Below, in pieces: positions 44,596 through 55,254 of a DNA stretch of 64,000 nucleotides. This stretch comes from Pseudoalteromonas sp. MEBiC 03607 (lineage in GTDB: Bacteria > Pseudomonadota > Gammaproteobacteria > Enterobacterales > Alteromonadaceae), in the NCBI RefSeq assembly GCF_004792295.1, contig NZ_SRRY01000001.1, forward strand, positions 594,501-658,500, read 5' to 3'. The notes under the pieces were generated by a model, which did not search any database, was not told where the DNA came from, and saw only the letters and a program-made list of their open reading frames with translations. Position numbers and translations under genes: made by a program. How positions within the stretch are numbered: the stretch's first letter is position 1; every line of letters begins with the position of its first letter.

Positions 44596-47500
44596 CTATT
44601 CTTCAGTGCTTAACCACACGGTTAGTTTTTTACTGAGCGTATCAAACTTCAAAGGTTTGGTAACATAATCATTCATGCCCGCATTTAAACAGCGTTCTTT
44701 GTCACCTTGCATTGCATTAGCGGTGAGCGCAATGATAGTTACATCTTGATGTGCCTTACCAGCTTCACCTGCACGAATTGCCCGAGTTGCTTGGTAGCCA
44801 TCCATTTCTGGCATTTGGCAATCCATAAGCACGAGTTGGTAAGGCATTTGCTCGCGACGAGATAGCTTAGCAATTGCTTCAAGGCCATTTTCAGCTATGT
44901 CGAAGCTGATACCTACCTGCTTTAAAAGCGATCCAGCAACAATTTGATTAACCTTATTATCTTCAACTAGCAGCACTTGTGAAGCAGAATTTTCATCTTG
45001 GGTGGCAACTTTTGTAATCAGTGTGTCGTTGTTTACTTGTTGTTGCTCAATGTATTTTTCGTTAGCAAGTGAGTTAAATAAATCTGACTGGGTCAAAGGT
45101 TTAAAAATGATACTCTCAGCTTTTAAGGCCTGTTTGCTTTGCACTTCGGTCAAACTCATTGGTGCCATTAAAATACGTTTACACTGTTCGGCATTAAAGT
45201 GTTTAACAAAAACTTGTTGTTGCTCTTTAGTTGCGTTGGTATAAAACAAGAAATCAACGAAAATCGCGTCACATTCGACATGTTCCGCCATAGCCGCGCG
45301 ACCCAATAAACGTGTCATATCGGTAAATACTTCAACGCTGGCACCCCATAGTTGCAGCTGCTTTTTCGCTATATTGCTACTTAACTTACAATTATCTGCA
45401 ATAAATATATGTTTTTTATCAATAATATGGCTGGGTTCTAGGGCTTTCTTTTTATGATCTATTTTTACTTTTACAGAGAAATTAAAAGTACTGCCTTCTC
45501 CATATGAGCTGACTACACTCACATCGCCCTTCATTAGGTTACATAGTTGCTTAACAATCGCTAAGCCAAGCCCTGTACCGCCATATTGGCGAGTTGTTGA
45601 GGTATCTGCTTGGGTAAATGAGTCAAATAATGTAGCTTGCTTTTCAGGCTTAATACCGACTCCGGTATCAATGATGGAACAGTTTAAAAAGTGCTCGTCA
45701 TCTAATTTCTCAAGCTTAGCAATAATAATTATTTTGCCATTTTTAGTGAATTTAACCGCATTACTAACGAGGTTGTTGATAATTTGTCTGATCCTGTTTG
45801 GATCACTGACAATAAATTCGTGATAAATATCAGTCGTATCAAGGATAAGTTTGGTGTTGTTTTGTTCGGCTTTAATTGCAAATGATTCGATGGTGTTGCC
45901 GAACAGTTTTGAAATATTAAAGCTAACATTTTCGATATCTAGTTTACCGGCTTCAATTTTTGAGAAATCTAATATGTCGTTAATGATATGCAATAGCGAC
46001 TCGGCTGAAGATTGTGCTAGCTCTAGATGATGACTCTGTTGGCTATCTAATTTAGATTGCTTAATGATATTGAGCATGCCAATCACCCCATTCATTGGAG
46101 TGCGTATTTCATGGCTCATACTTGCTAAGAACTCACTTTTTGCTTTTACTGCTTGTTCAGCTGCTTCTTTAGCTTGCACTAGTTGCTGCTCGGTTTCTAT
46201 ACGGCGTTGGCTGGCGTGTAAACTACCAATTAGCGCTGCAACAGCAATTAAAAAACTTTCTTCGTTTTTGCTCCATTGCCTGCGAGATTTGCATTTTTCT
46301 GCGCACACAACCCCCATGGTTTTACTACCGGTGGGAATGATCACCGTGAGCATTGAGCATATTTTAAATCGTTCAAAATAAGTTGTTCGTAATTCTTTTA
46401 AAAACGGATGGTGCGGGGCATCACTAGCATTTACAACGGCATTGTTATTAATGGCGTCAAAGTAATCAGGGTAATCAATTTGTTTTAGTGTGGTTGCTTC
46501 TCGTATTTGTGGTGTATTCTCGTCATGAACAGCAAAGGTATCGAGAGACTCTCTGTCGTCACTAAATAACCAAATGCTGGCACGGTCAACGTCAAAAGCA
46601 TGACAAATCGCTTGTACAATGACATGCTTTGATAAATTTAAATTACCCGTTAGTACAGCATCATTAACTGTGAGCGACGCTAAAATCTCGTTGTGTAAAG
46701 CTACTTTCCTATTTTCAATTTCAACTCGTTTACGGGCATCAATATTTTGCAGTGAGCCGAATACTTTTATGCAGCGGCCATTACGATGTTCGGTTTCGGC
46801 GTGAACTAACACCCATATTTCATCCCCATCAGCTGTGACGACTTGTACCTGAGTTTCAAAGCTTTCGCCGTTTTTTATAGCGCGCTCATTCAATTGACGG
46901 ATTTTATCGCGGCTTTCACCGGCTTTAAAATAACTATAATTTTGAGGCCACTCGGGCTGCTTGCTCAGCGGGAATTTAAAAATTTGTTTAGTCATATCAG
47001 ACCAATACACAGATTTTGTTTCTAGGTTGAACGACCATGCCCCTACTTTGGCAAGACTACTCATAGTCTCTAGCATTCGCTCACTCTTATATTGCCGCTC
47101 AAGCATTTTCAGAAAAAACCATGAGCAACCTGCAAATAAAATACAAAATAAAATAATGGCTAATCGTAGTGGCCAAATGGCAGAAGCAGGGGGGTGCCAA
47201 CCCGCTTTGGGTGATGCGTACATTTGCCACTCACCACCCGGGAAGTGAATTATAAAATCGAGAGGATCATTTTTTAAAATTGCACTTTTTCCGAAAAAGA
47301 AATCTCCTTGTGAGCCCAGACCATTTCGCCCTTGCAGGGCAACATCATAATTTTCGCTGAGCGAAACTAAACCAGAATTTACATATATTTTATTGATATC
47401 AAGTACCACAGATAATAATCCCCAAAACTGTTGTTCTGGAGGGATAAATACAGGCATACGTGCGATGAGTGCCTGTCCACCTTGTACTAGTTCTAATGGG

Positions 47501-47970
47501 CCAGCCATAACAATCTGGTTTTCATCTCGTGCTCTGAGCGCATCTGCGCGTTGTGCTGCATTTTCTAAAAAATTAAGCCCAATTGATTTTTCGTTACCTT
47601 CAAGGGGGTAGGTCATTCGAATAACCATATTGGGAGCCGCACCAATATTTCTTAGTTCAGATGAGGTTTCAAATAGTGGAGAGGCTATTTGGCTGTAACG
47701 AGCTTGATCTAAATTTGGCTCCGCCGTTATAGCTACGGCGAGACCGCGAACAAGTTGAATATTTGAGACGAGGATCGCTTCTAATTCAGCCCGATAAGCA
47801 CTTACTTTTGCTAGCTCTTGCGCACGGAAAGCATCTTTTTCACGGTGATAATTTATCCGATCAATCACGATACCTATAACGATAACAAGCACGAGAGATA
47901 GCCAAAAAGCTAACTTTAATTTATGTAATTTCTTATTATCAGTGTCGATCGTTAATGGCATTAGAAGCAT
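44596..47970 (-). CDS. CHASE-PAS-GAF hybrid sensor histidine kinase
   Basis: 1124 residues from the upstream-most ATG; an ATG three codons later is an alternative, and neither has a clear ribosome-binding site. Order: membrane span (about 20-42), CHASE periplasmic sensor (about 75-235), second span (about 275-295), PAS (310-415), GAF (440-590), HisKA with His620 in [14 protein letters not shown], HATPase (730-850) with [16 protein letters not shown] and GGTGLGL, a weakly conserved receiver (about 870-985), and a canonical receiver (1000-1120) with Asp1050 in [15 protein letters not shown]. Its output partner is not adjacent. Confidence 0.94.
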   Translation of the reverse strand: MLLMPLTIDTDNKKLHKLKLAFWLSLVLVIVIGIVIDRINYHREKDAFRAQELAKVSAYRAELEAILVSNIQLVRGLAVAITAEPNLDQARYSQIASPLFETSSELRNIGAAPNMVIRMTYPLEGNEKSIGLNFLENAAQRADALRARDENQIVMAGPLELVQGGQALIARMPVFIPPEQQFWGLLSVVLDINKIYVNSGLVSLSENYDVALQGRNGLGSQGDFFFGKSAILKNDPLDFIIHFPGGEWQMYASPKAGWHPPASAIWPLRLAIILFCILFAGCSWFFLKMLERQYKSERMLETMSSLAKVGAWSFNLETKSVYWSDMTKQIFKFPLSKQPEWPQNYSYFKAGESRDKIRQLNERAIKNGESFETQVQVVTADGDEIWVLVHAETEHRNGRCIKVFGSLQNIDARKRVEIENRKVALHNEILASLTVNDAVLTGNLNLSKHVIVQAICHAFDVDRASIWLFSDDRESLDTFAVHDENTPQIREATTLKQIDYPDYFDAINNNAVVNASDAPHHPFLKELRTTYFERFKICSMLTVIIPTGSKTMGVVCAEKCKSRRQWSKNEESFLIAVAALIGSLHASQRRIETEQQLVQAKEAAEQAVKAKSEFLASMSHEIRTPMNGVIGMLNIIKQSKLDSQQSHHLELAQSSAESLLHIINDILDFSKIEAGKLDIENVSFNISKLFGNTIESFAIKAEQNNTKLILDTTDIYHEFIVSDPNRIRQIINNLVSNAVKFTKNGKIIIIAKLEKLDDEHFLNCSIIDTGVGIKPEKQATLFDSFTQADTSTTRQYGGTGLGLAIVKQLCNLMKGDVSVVSSYGEGSTFNFSVKVKIDHKKKALEPSHIIDKKHIFIADNCKLSSNIAKKQLQLWGASVEVFTDMTRLLGRAAMAEHVECDAIFVDFLFYTNATKEQQQVFVKHFNAEQCKRILMAPMSLTEVQSKQALKAESIIFKPLTQSDLFNSLANEKYIEQQQVNNDTLITKVATQDENSASQVLLVEDNKVNQIVAGSLLKQVGISFDIAENGLEAIAKLSRREQMPYQLVLMDCQMPEMDGYQATRAIRAGEAGKAHQDVTIIALTANAMQGDKERCLNAGMNDYVTKPLKFDTLSKKLTVWLSTEE

Positions 47971-48154
47971 TGATTTTTTTACTATTTAATTACTATAGAC
48001 AATTTACCTTGTAATTAACAATGGGGACTTTGATATGTAAGTTATTTGTCTGTGGGTCGTTTTCTCAGTTCAGTGATCATTATTTTGTATGAATACACTA
48101 TTTTTTCACAAAACTTAGGTTAATATAGTGTTACTTTAGCTAAGGGAAGCAAGC

Positions 48155-50437
48155 ATGTTTAAGATAATCAAATGGTTACTAGTCGCTTCACTCATCATCG
48201 CACTATTGGCAACAGGCCTCATCTATGGGGTGTTGAATCTAAGTTTGCCAGCACTTGATGGTCGAGGACAAAGTAATGCAATTACTCACTCAGTGAAGAT
48301 TGAGCGTGATGCTTTGGGGCAAGCTGTTATTAGCGCTCAAAATCGCTTAGATGCTGCTTATGCGCTTGGTTTTGCGCATGGCCAAGACCGATTTTTTCAA
48401 ATGGATTTATTGCGCCGTAATGCGGCGGGTGAATTAAGTGAGCTGTTTGGTAAAGCTGCGTTAGAGCTTGATAAAAAAATGCGTTTTCATCAATTACGTC
48501 AGCGTAGCCAGTTTTTAGTTGAGCAACTACCTGCTGCAGATAAGACGCTACTTAAAGCCTATGCTAATGGCGTGAACGAAGGTTATGCGCAATTGGGTTT
48601 TGATAGCTTTGAATACATATTAACAGGCTCGAGTGCTCAACCTTGGCAAAGCGAAGACAGTTTGTTGGTTATTTTTAGTATGTACTTAGACTTACAAACA
48701 GCAACATTTGAACGAGATAAAACGCTGATAGAAATTGAGCAGCTTTACGGTAAAGACATGGTTGACTTTATTACCCAGCCAAGCCCTTATCAGGCTGCAC
48801 TTGATAATAGTCAGTTACCTGCATACGGTGCAGGGATCCCTGCTTTAAACAAGTCATCATGGGTAATCAACGATATTCTCGACCGAAAAGAATTAGGGAG
48901 TAATAATTGGGCCGTTACAGGGCAGTTAACTAAAACGGGCGCTGCAATGTTATCTGATGATATGCACCTTTCTTTTGCGGTGCCAATCATTTGGTATCGC
49001 GCTCAACTCAATTATCCTGTTGATGGTCAGATGCAGCAAATTACCGGTGTATCATTGCCGGGAGCACCGGCAATTGTGGTTGGTACAAATAATAAAATCG
49101 CGTGGGGTTTTACCAATGGTTATTTAGATACCGCCGATTGGGTAGCACTTGAGAGTAAAGAGAAAACGTGGCAAATAGATGAACCCATTTTACTTAATGA
49201 TGGCAAGGTTGAAAATTATGCTTTGACAATGAGTGAGTATGGTCCCGTTAAAGAAATTAATGGCAAACCCTATGCTTTAAGTTGGGTTGCTCACCATGAT
49301 TATGCCGTTGATATGGACTTATTAAAGCTTGAAAGTGCAAAAACGGTTGATGATGCGCTAGCTATTGCTGCAGACGTTGGTATTCCGGTACAAAACTTAA
49401 TGGTGGTCGATGATAAAGGCAATGCTGCATGGAAAAATATGGGAGCAGTGCCTGCACGTAAAGTGCCTCATCAACTGGCTGTGTCTGAACAAGCTTACTC
49501 TGCAGCTTGGCATGAGAATGAAACGGATCGTCCCTTTGTAAAAAATCCTGAGAGCGGTCGTTTATGGACTGGTAATTCTCGGGTTGTTTCGGCTAAAGAT
49601 GATGAGCGATTTGGTAATGGTGCATACGCGATGGGGGCAAGATCAGCACAAATTCGCGATCGTTTATTTGAAAAGCAGCAATTTACCGAGCAAGATTTTT
49701 ATTCATTACAGCATGATAACGAGGCGCGCTTTTTAGCACCATGGCATCAATTACTGGTTAAACAGCTTAGCACTGCAGGCGATAAATATGCGCTGTATTT
49801 AAAAGAGCTAAAAAACTGGCAGGCGTGTGCTTGTAGCGACTCAATTGGTTACACCTTAGTAAAACGTTACCGCAGTGAAGTGATTAATAGCTTATTTAGC
49901 CCATTAGAAAATAAGCTAAAAGAGCTCGACAGTAGTTTAAAGCCAGTTAAGCGAGATTTAGAGCCTGCCGTTTGGCAGCTTATCGAAGCGCAGCCTCAAA
50001 CATGGTTAAACCCTGATTATGCAAACTGGCAACAGCAAATGGTAGGAGCCTTTGACCGCGTAATTACTAAACTTACAGAGCAGTACGGTAATAATCTACA
50101 CAGTTGGCAATGGGGTAAGGTCAACGAATTAGTCATTGAGCACCCGTTTGCCAAGCAAATACCGGCACTTAAAAGCTTATTAAATATGCCTACAGCTCCT
50201 GGCTTTGGCGATACCTTCATGCCAGCAGTCCAAGGTCGTAGCTTTGGCGCTTCACAGCGTTTTATAGTACAACCAGGCCATTTAGATAAAGCGATTATGG
50301 CGATACCTGGGGGTCAATCAGGGCATCCGTTGTCGGAGTTTTATCGAGCTGGATTTGACGACTATGTGAGTAACGGTTTAACTCCTCTATTACCACAAGA
50401 GATTATTCATAGTATTCGTATTGATGCGGTTAACTAA
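48155..50437 (+). CDS. Penicillin acylase family N-terminal nucleophile hydrolase
   Basis: 760 residues with an N-terminal membrane anchor or signal (about 7-28). DAAYALGFAHGQDRFFQMDLLRR is the family's alpha-chain signature. The autoprocessing site is Gly248-Ser249 (GSNNWAVTG), Ser249 being the nucleophile exposed after cleavage. NGYLDTADWVAL and GNSRVVSA further support the family. Related enzymes cleave acyl-homoserine lactones or amide-linked acyl chains; the substrate here cannot be told. It stands alone, and it overlaps the convergent diguanylate cyclase gene by 8 bp. Confidence 0.93.
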   Translation: MFKIIKWLLVASLIIALLATGLIYGVLNLSLPALDGRGQSNAITHSVKIERDALGQAVISAQNRLDAAYALGFAHGQDRFFQMDLLRRNAAGELSELFGKAALELDKKMRFHQLRQRSQFLVEQLPAADKTLLKAYANGVNEGYAQLGFDSFEYILTGSSAQPWQSEDSLLVIFSMYLDLQTATFERDKTLIEIEQLYGKDMVDFITQPSPYQAALDNSQLPAYGAGIPALNKSSWVINDILDRKELGSNNWAVTGQLTKTGAAMLSDDMHLSFAVPIIWYRAQLNYPVDGQMQQITGVSLPGAPAIVVGTNNKIAWGFTNGYLDTADWVALESKEKTWQIDEPILLNDGKVENYALTMSEYGPVKEINGKPYALSWVAHHDYAVDMDLLKLESAKTVDDALAIAADVGIPVQNLMVVDDKGNAAWKNMGAVPARKVPHQLAVSEQAYSAAWHENETDRPFVKNPESGRLWTGNSRVVSAKDDERFGNGAYAMGARSAQIRDRLFEKQQFTEQDFYSLQHDNEARFLAPWHQLLVKQLSTAGDKYALYLKELKNWQACACSDSIGYTLVKRYRSEVINSLFSPLENKLKELDSSLKPVKRDLEPAVWQLIEAQPQTWLNPDYANWQQQMVGAFDRVITKLTEQYGNNLHSWQWGKVNELVIEHPFAKQIPALKSLLNMPTAPGFGDTFMPAVQGRSFGASQRFIVQPGHLDKAIMAIPGGQSGHPLSEFYRAGFDDYVSNGLTPLLPQEIIHSIRIDAVN

Positions 50438-51545
50438 CCGCATCAATATCATCGAAAGTAGGGTTGGAACCTTTCGCGACAGTGGTTTGATTTCGACCCA
50501 AGTGTTTACTTTGATACAAGGCCGTATCAGCATGTTGTAGCATTTTTTCTATCGGTGCAAGAGGCTGCCACTCGATTAAACCAAAGCTCATAGTGATTGT
50601 TAAATCAGGGAAATCGGGATGGGCATCAAGCTCGGCTATCTGTTGACGAAGCGCTTCTATTTTAGCAAAAGCTTGCTGCTCATTAGTATTTGTAAGTATC
50701 AATAAAAACTCTTCACCTCCCCAACGAACAGCAATATCATCCTCACTGATAAAGTCACTAATTAGTTTTGATACATTTATTAAGATGGTGTCACCTTTAT
50801 CATGACCAAAGGTATCATTAATACTTTTGAACCTGTCAATGTCAGCCATAACCATACATAGATTGGCATCTTGCTCGATGCTCTTTTTATGTGCCATTGA
50901 GATGAGCTTTTTCGCAAACCGTCGGTTGTATAATTTTGTTAATGGATCTCGAGCGGCCATCTCGGTGAGCTCAACGCGTTGTGAAAGCGTAATTTCACGA
51001 ATAAGCCCCATCCCATACACCATAGGTAATCCGGCAATGATGATGTTTATCACATTGATATATGGAAGGAGTTCAGGATAAGCGAAACCATAGGTTACGT
51101 CTGAGAAAAATAAATACAACGAAGCAAAGGTAGCAATCATTAACAAGCTGTATGTTGCAGCCCATTTAAAAGTAAGCTGGTAATCAATCATCAAAATACA
51201 CGACACAGTCCATAAATAGAACTGAAACCCAGCACCTAAGCCAAGAGTTGCGCAGACAATAACTGCATGAATAAGCACTTCGAGGCAAAACACCCTCAAA
51301 GCAAGAGAGGTTAAGCCTTGCTTTATAAGGAAAATACCACTGCCCCAAGCAAATACACTTAAAATGTTAACTATAGCGAGCATGTTCGCGCCAATGTGCG
51401 CGAAAGCGGGGATTAGTAAAGCATGTACAGCTAATGCGAAATAGGCAATTTTAGTAATAATAAGAAACTTTACATGCTCTATTTCTTCTAATCCAGACTG
51501 TTTGGTTTGTCTTAGTAAATGTTTTATCAAACCAACCTCATACAC
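50430..51545 (-). CDS. Diguanylate cyclase (GGDEF)
   Basis: 371 residues: six membrane spans in the N-terminal 190 residues, then GGDEF with RDPLTKLYNRR, DIDRFKSINDTFGHDKGD and the active motif RWGGEEFLL. It makes cyclic di-GMP. No inhibitory RxxD motif was seen before the active site. The annotated GTG at 51545 lacks a ribosome-binding site; a TTG at about 51530 with GAGG upstream is an alternative. Confidence 0.93.
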   Translation of the reverse strand: MYEVGLIKHLLRQTKQSGLEEIEHVKFLIITKIAYFALAVHALLIPAFAHIGANMLAIVNILSVFAWGSGIFLIKQGLTSLALRVFCLEVLIHAVIVCATLGLGAGFQFYLWTVSCILMIDYQLTFKWAATYSLLMIATFASLYLFFSDVTYGFAYPELLPYINVINIIIAGLPMVYGMGLIREITLSQRVELTEMAARDPLTKLYNRRFAKKLISMAHKKSIEQDANLCMVMADIDRFKSINDTFGHDKGDTILINVSKLISDFISEDDIAVRWGGEEFLLILTNTNEQQAFAKIEALRQQIAELDAHPDFPDLTITMSFGLIEWQPLAPIEKMLQHADTALYQSKHLGRNQTTVAKGSNPTFDDIDAVS

Positions 51546-51636
51546 ACTTACAGGGAGAAATTAAAGTATAGATGATTATTTGAACAATGCGGCAGTGTTG
51601 TCAGGTGCTTTTAGTAACAGCACAATAAAATTTTTG

Positions 51637-51642
51637 TATAAT
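51637..51642 (+). promoter_or_regulatory. Candidate -10 element
   Basis: A perfect TATAAT in the context TTTTGTATAATG, about 150 bp upstream of the GNAT-nitrilase start. No good -35 hexamer was found at the right distance. Confidence 0.35.
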
Positions 51643-51788
51643 GCTAATTAAAGCCTTGTTCACCTGCAGTTTGCTAAGTTTAAGGCTTGGCAGAGCTCAT
51701 AATTGATGCCACTCTAAATAAAACCAATCTAGAAACATGAGAATATCTTGTTTTATTGATTATCCTCTCGTGCCTAAAAGGAGTAAGT

Positions 51789-53321
51789 ATGCCGGCGGAA
51801 AAAACGCATTTAGCGATCTGTAATTTAACTAAAGAGCAGTATCCACAAATCAAAACTCTCATGGATCAAGCGTATCCGGGGCTCGGTGGTGCTTGGCCAA
51901 GTCACACTATTTTTAGGTTAATAGACCAGTTTCCGGAAGGGCAAATAGGCATTGTTGATGACGGTGTTTTGGTCGGAATTGCGCTTAGCGTACAGGTTGA
52001 TTACGGACGCTTTTCTAACCCACATACTTATGAAGACATTGTTGATGGTCACGACCGTGTATTTAGTGACCCTGAAGGTGATGCTTTATATGGTTTAGAT
52101 GTGGTCATTTCATCGACTCACCGAGGTATGCGACTTGGTCGTCGTTTATACGATGCGCGAAAAGAGTTGTGCCGCCAGTATAACTTACGGGCCATTTTAG
52201 CAGGTGGGCGAATTCCGCGTTATTACAATCATAGTGCAGAGATGACTCCGATGGAGTACATCGAAAAAGTTGACCACAAAGAGCTGTACGATCCGATTTT
52301 AAGCTTTCAGCTATCTAATGATTTCCAAGTAAAACGTCTACTTAAAAAGTATCTTCCTGAAGATCAGGAATCTGTTGGTTATGCCACTTTACTAGAGTGG
52401 AATAACATTATGTTTGAGCCGACTGATACGGTACTTGAGTCGACCAAATCAATTGTGCGCGTCGGTGCTGTACAGTGGCAAATGCGCTGTGTTGAGTCTG
52501 TTGAAGAGCTGCTTAAGCAAGTGGAATATTTTGTTGATACGGTATCAGATTATAAGAGTGACTTTATTCTGTTTCCGGAGTTTTTCAATGCCCCGTTAAT
52601 GGGACTCACTGAGCAAAGCAATCAAACCGAAGCAATTCGCTATCTGGCCGAATACACAGAAACATTCCGTGATGCTATGTCGCGTATGGCGGTTGAATAC
52701 AATGCCAATATTATCACCGGTTCTATGCCGCTTGCTGAAGACGACAAGATTTATAATGTCAGCTATTTGTGCCACCGCAGCGGTAAAATTGATGAGCAGC
52801 GCAAAATTCATATTACGCCCCATGAGCAAAATGACTGGGTGATCCAAGGCGGTGACAAAATTGCCGTATTTGAAACGGATGCGGGTCGTGTCGGTATTCA
52901 AATTTGTTACGATGTTGAGTTCCCTGAGCTGTCACGTATTCTCGCTAAACAAGGGCTGGATATTTTATTTGTACCATTTTGGACAGATACCAAAAACAGT
53001 TACTTACGTGTTCGTCATTGTGCCCAAGCACGCGCAATCGAAAATGAATGTTATGTTGTGATTGCAGGCTCTGTTGGTAACTTACCTGAAGTAGAGAGTT
53101 TAGACGTACAATACTCGCAATCGGCAGTGCTTACGCCATCAGATTTCTCATTCCCGCATGATGCGACCTTGAATGAAGCAACACCGAATACTGAAATGTT
53201 GTTATTCAGTGATTTAGATATGGATAAACTGAAAATCCTTCACAGTGAAGGTACGGTAAGAAACTTAAAGGACCGCCGTGAAGATCTGTATGACGTGATC
53301 TTGAAAAAGCGAGAGCAATAA
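51789..53321 (+). CDS. GNAT acetyltransferase-nitrilase fusion protein
   Basis: About 510 residues from MPAEKTHLAIC, preceded by AAGGAG; an 11-residue extension is unlikely. Residues 5-205 are a GNAT domain (DVVISSTHRGMRLGRRLYDARKEL is the acetyl-CoA loop). Residues 225-490 are a carbon-nitrogen hydrolase with the catalytic Glu in LFPEFF, Lys in RKIHITP and Cys in IQICYDVEFPE. This bifunctional family is widespread, but its substrate is not settled. Its stop overlaps the start of a SugE/Gdx-type exporter, which suggests a shared nitrogenous substrate. Confidence 0.92.
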   Translation: MPAEKTHLAICNLTKEQYPQIKTLMDQAYPGLGGAWPSHTIFRLIDQFPEGQIGIVDDGVLVGIALSVQVDYGRFSNPHTYEDIVDGHDRVFSDPEGDALYGLDVVISSTHRGMRLGRRLYDARKELCRQYNLRAILAGGRIPRYYNHSAEMTPMEYIEKVDHKELYDPILSFQLSNDFQVKRLLKKYLPEDQESVGYATLLEWNNIMFEPTDTVLESTKSIVRVGAVQWQMRCVESVEELLKQVEYFVDTVSDYKSDFILFPEFFNAPLMGLTEQSNQTEAIRYLAEYTETFRDAMSRMAVEYNANIITGSMPLAEDDKIYNVSYLCHRSGKIDEQRKIHITPHEQNDWVIQGGDKIAVFETDAGRVGIQICYDVEFPELSRILAKQGLDILFVPFWTDTKNSYLRVRHCAQARAIENECYVVIAGSVGNLPEVESLDVQYSQSAVLTPSDFSFPHDATLNEATPNTEMLLFSDLDMDKLKILHSEGTVRNLKDRREDLYDVILKKREQ

Positions 53322-53638
53322 TGGCGTGGCTGTATTTAATTGTCGCAGGACTGTTAGAGATTGGTTGGCCAGTCGGCCTTAAAATGTCTCAACAGCCAGA
53401 TAGTCGCTGGTTAGGTATTGCAATAGCTGTCGCCTTTATGGTCGCCAGTGGGGTTATGTTGTGGTTAGCGCAAAAGGATATTCCGATGGGGACATCCTAT
53501 GCGGTATGGACAGGCATAGGAGCCGCAGGCACCTTCTTGGTTGGTATTTTATTTTATGGTGATGCTGCCACATTTGGCCGCATTGCCGGAGTACTTTTGA
53601 TAATTAGTGGTGTAATAACCCTAAAGATTAGTCATTAA
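53321..53638 (+). CDS. sugE: SMR family SugE/Gdx-type guanidinium exporter
   Basis: 105 residues with four membrane spans. MAWLYLIVAGLLEIGWPVGLK with the conserved Glu, and GTSYAVWTGIGAAGTFLVGI, match SugE/Gdx rather than EmrE. Gdx proteins export guanidinium with proton exchange. Its start overlaps the upstream nitrilase-fusion stop by one base (TAATG). No guanidine riboswitch was recognised upstream of the pair. A long palindromic terminator contains its stop codon. Confidence 0.92.
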   Translation: MAWLYLIVAGLLEIGWPVGLKMSQQPDSRWLGIAIAVAFMVASGVMLWLAQKDIPMGTSYAVWTGIGAAGTFLVGILFYGDAATFGRIAGVLLIISGVITLKISH

Positions 53639-53668
53639 AAAAGCGGCATAGCCGCTTTTTTAATGACT
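53630..53668. terminator. Perfect 39-bp palindromic bidirectional terminator
   Basis: The 18-bp arms AGTCATTAAAAAAGCGGC and complement surround a 3-base centre, with A6 and T6 runs inside the arms. It spans the sugE stop codon and serves the convergent EamA gene too. Confidence 0.92.
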
Positions 53669-53678
53669 AGGAATAAGC

Positions 53679-54557
53679 CTAATTGGGTAGCATTACCAGA
53701 ATCGCTGCCAATGCAATTAACACAAGCCCCGCCGTGTCTTGGCGTTTTAACGGCTGTTTTAGCCAAAGAATCGATACCATAATGGTAAAAAATACTTCAA
53801 TTTGCCCCAGTGTTTTTACATAAGCAACATGCTGCAAGCTCATGGCGCTAAACCAACCGATGGAACCTAAACAGCTACACACACTAACAGCGGTCGTGGT
53901 GCCTTTGTGATGCCACATTTTGTTAAATGTATCGCGCTCTTTGAGGGCAATATAAACGCACAGCATCAACGTTTGTAAGCTGATAATCAGTACCAATACC
54001 CAAGCCGCCGAGTGTGGGAAAGTCAGCCCTGAATTTAAGCTTGCTTCGCGGATCCACGACGATGAAAGAGCAAATGAAGTACCGCAAGCAAGCCCAAGAA
54101 GTGCAGTGCCTAAATTAAAGTGTTTAACATTCGCGATGCCACTTAATAGCAATACCGCAATTGCACCAATAAATACCCCAATCCAGCCTAGTAATGATAG
54201 TGCGGAGCCAAAAAACATAACACCTAAAATAGCAGCCATCAGCGCTTCACTTTTGGCAAGCCCAGCACCGACTGCAAAGTTATTCATTTTAAATAGTTTT
54301 ACCATCAAGCCTGTGGCAACGATTTGGACGATACTGGCGCCAACAATGTAGCCAATAAAAGCCAGATTAAAGTCAGGAAGTGCAGCGTCTTGGTATTGAT
54401 AAAGTGCAAATAAATAAAGGGCAGCAATCGGGCTGGCAACAATAAAGCGGGCAAGCGTCACCCCTGCAACACTCACTGTTGCACTGAGTTTACTTTGCAG
54501 AGCATTGCGCCATGACTGCATAAACGCTGCAAAAATAGTTAAGAAAATCCAAGTCAT
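53679..54557 (-). CDS. EamA/DMT family transporter
   Basis: 292 residues with about ten membrane spans in two repeats. N-terminus MTWIFLTIFAAFMQSWRNALQSKL, and the second EamA repeat ends near VLIALAAILVMLP. A basic, Ser-containing loop lies around 215-225 (KMWHHKGTT). Substrate unknown. No adjacent regulator was recognised. Confidence 0.88.
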   Translation of the reverse strand: MTWIFLTIFAAFMQSWRNALQSKLSATVSVAGVTLARFIVASPIAALYLFALYQYQDAALPDFNLAFIGYIVGASIVQIVATGLMVKLFKMNNFAVGAGLAKSEALMAAILGVMFFGSALSLLGWIGVFIGAIAVLLLSGIANVKHFNLGTALLGLACGTSFALSSSWIREASLNSGLTFPHSAAWVLVLIISLQTLMLCVYIALKERDTFNKMWHHKGTTTAVSVCSCLGSIGWFSAMSLQHVAYVKTLGQIEVFFTIMVSILWLKQPLKRQDTAGLVLIALAAILVMLPN

Positions 54558-54713
54558 ATTGAAAATATATTAATGGGGGGAGGCAATTAGAGTATCAAAA
54601 CCAAAGTATTAGGGCATTAGCTTATCGACCAACTTGAGAAAAACTCAGCTGTGACAATATGTCGCAGGGCTTTTAAGTAATCATTAGGCTATAGTGACAA
54701 TGATGCTATTGCT

Positions 54714-54747
54714 AGCCGTTGCTTTTAGAAGTAGCGGCTTTTTTTTG
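54714..54747 (+). terminator. Rho-independent terminator without an upstream gene
   Basis: AGCCGTTGC / GTAGCGGCT (two G-T pairs) followed by eight T on the plus strand. The only DNA upstream in this direction is 150 bp of the gap beyond the divergent EamA gene, so it ends either a short RNA or a regulated leader of the MAPEG gene 45 bp downstream. Confidence 0.75.
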
Positions 54748-54791
54748 TTTGCTGTAGGGTAAGCTATTACAGTTAAAAATAAGGAAATATC

Positions 54792-55175
54792 ATGACAACA
54801 CTGATTATCTGCGCACTCATCGCAGTACTCATACCTTATTTAGCTAAAGCCCCCGTGGCTTTTGCACAAAATAAGCTAGCAGGCTACGACAATAAGCACC
54901 CTCGCGAACAACAAGCAAAACTAACCGGCTTTGGTGCTCGTGCATTAGCAGCACATCAAAATAGCTTTGAATCGCTGATTATTTTTGCAGTAGCGCTGGC
55001 GGTGGTAATCGGTAGTAATAATATCTATCAGGTGACTGAAACCCTTGCGATTGTGCATGTTATTGCTCGCGTTCTGTACTGTATTTTCTACTACATAAAC
55101 CAAGATATATTGCGATCATTAGTCTGGTTTATTGGTTATGTTTGCGCTGTGGCGATGATCGCTCTTTGCCTCTAG
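54792..55175 (+). CDS. MAPEG family membrane protein
   Basis: 127 residues with four membrane spans. ARALAAHQNSFESLIIFAVALAV and VIARVLYCIFYYINQDILRSLVW are MAPEG signatures (membrane-associated eicosanoid and glutathione metabolism). The bacterial function is unknown. AAGGAA precedes the start. Confidence 0.92.
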   Translation: MTTLIICALIAVLIPYLAKAPVAFAQNKLAGYDNKHPREQQAKLTGFGARALAAHQNSFESLIIFAVALAVVIGSNNIYQVTETLAIVHVIARVLYCIFYYINQDILRSLVWFIGYVCAVAMIALCL

Positions 55176-55201
55176 TTACAAAGCAATGAGTTAAAAACCA
55201 C

Positions 55202-55233
55202 AAAGCAAGCGGCTTAAATAAGGCGCTTGCTTT
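55202..55233. terminator. Terminator between convergent MAPEG and BlaR1-like genes
   Basis: AAAGCAAGCG / CGCTTGCTTT with a 12-nt loop, short A and T runs at both ends. Confidence 0.75.
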
Positions 55234-55254
55234 AGGGTCTTAAGTTGCTACAGC

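Noticed and set aside
51546..51788. Guanidine riboswitch upstream of the nitrilase-sugE pair
   Set aside because: No ykkC, mini-ykkC or ykkC-III-like conserved motifs were recognised by eye.
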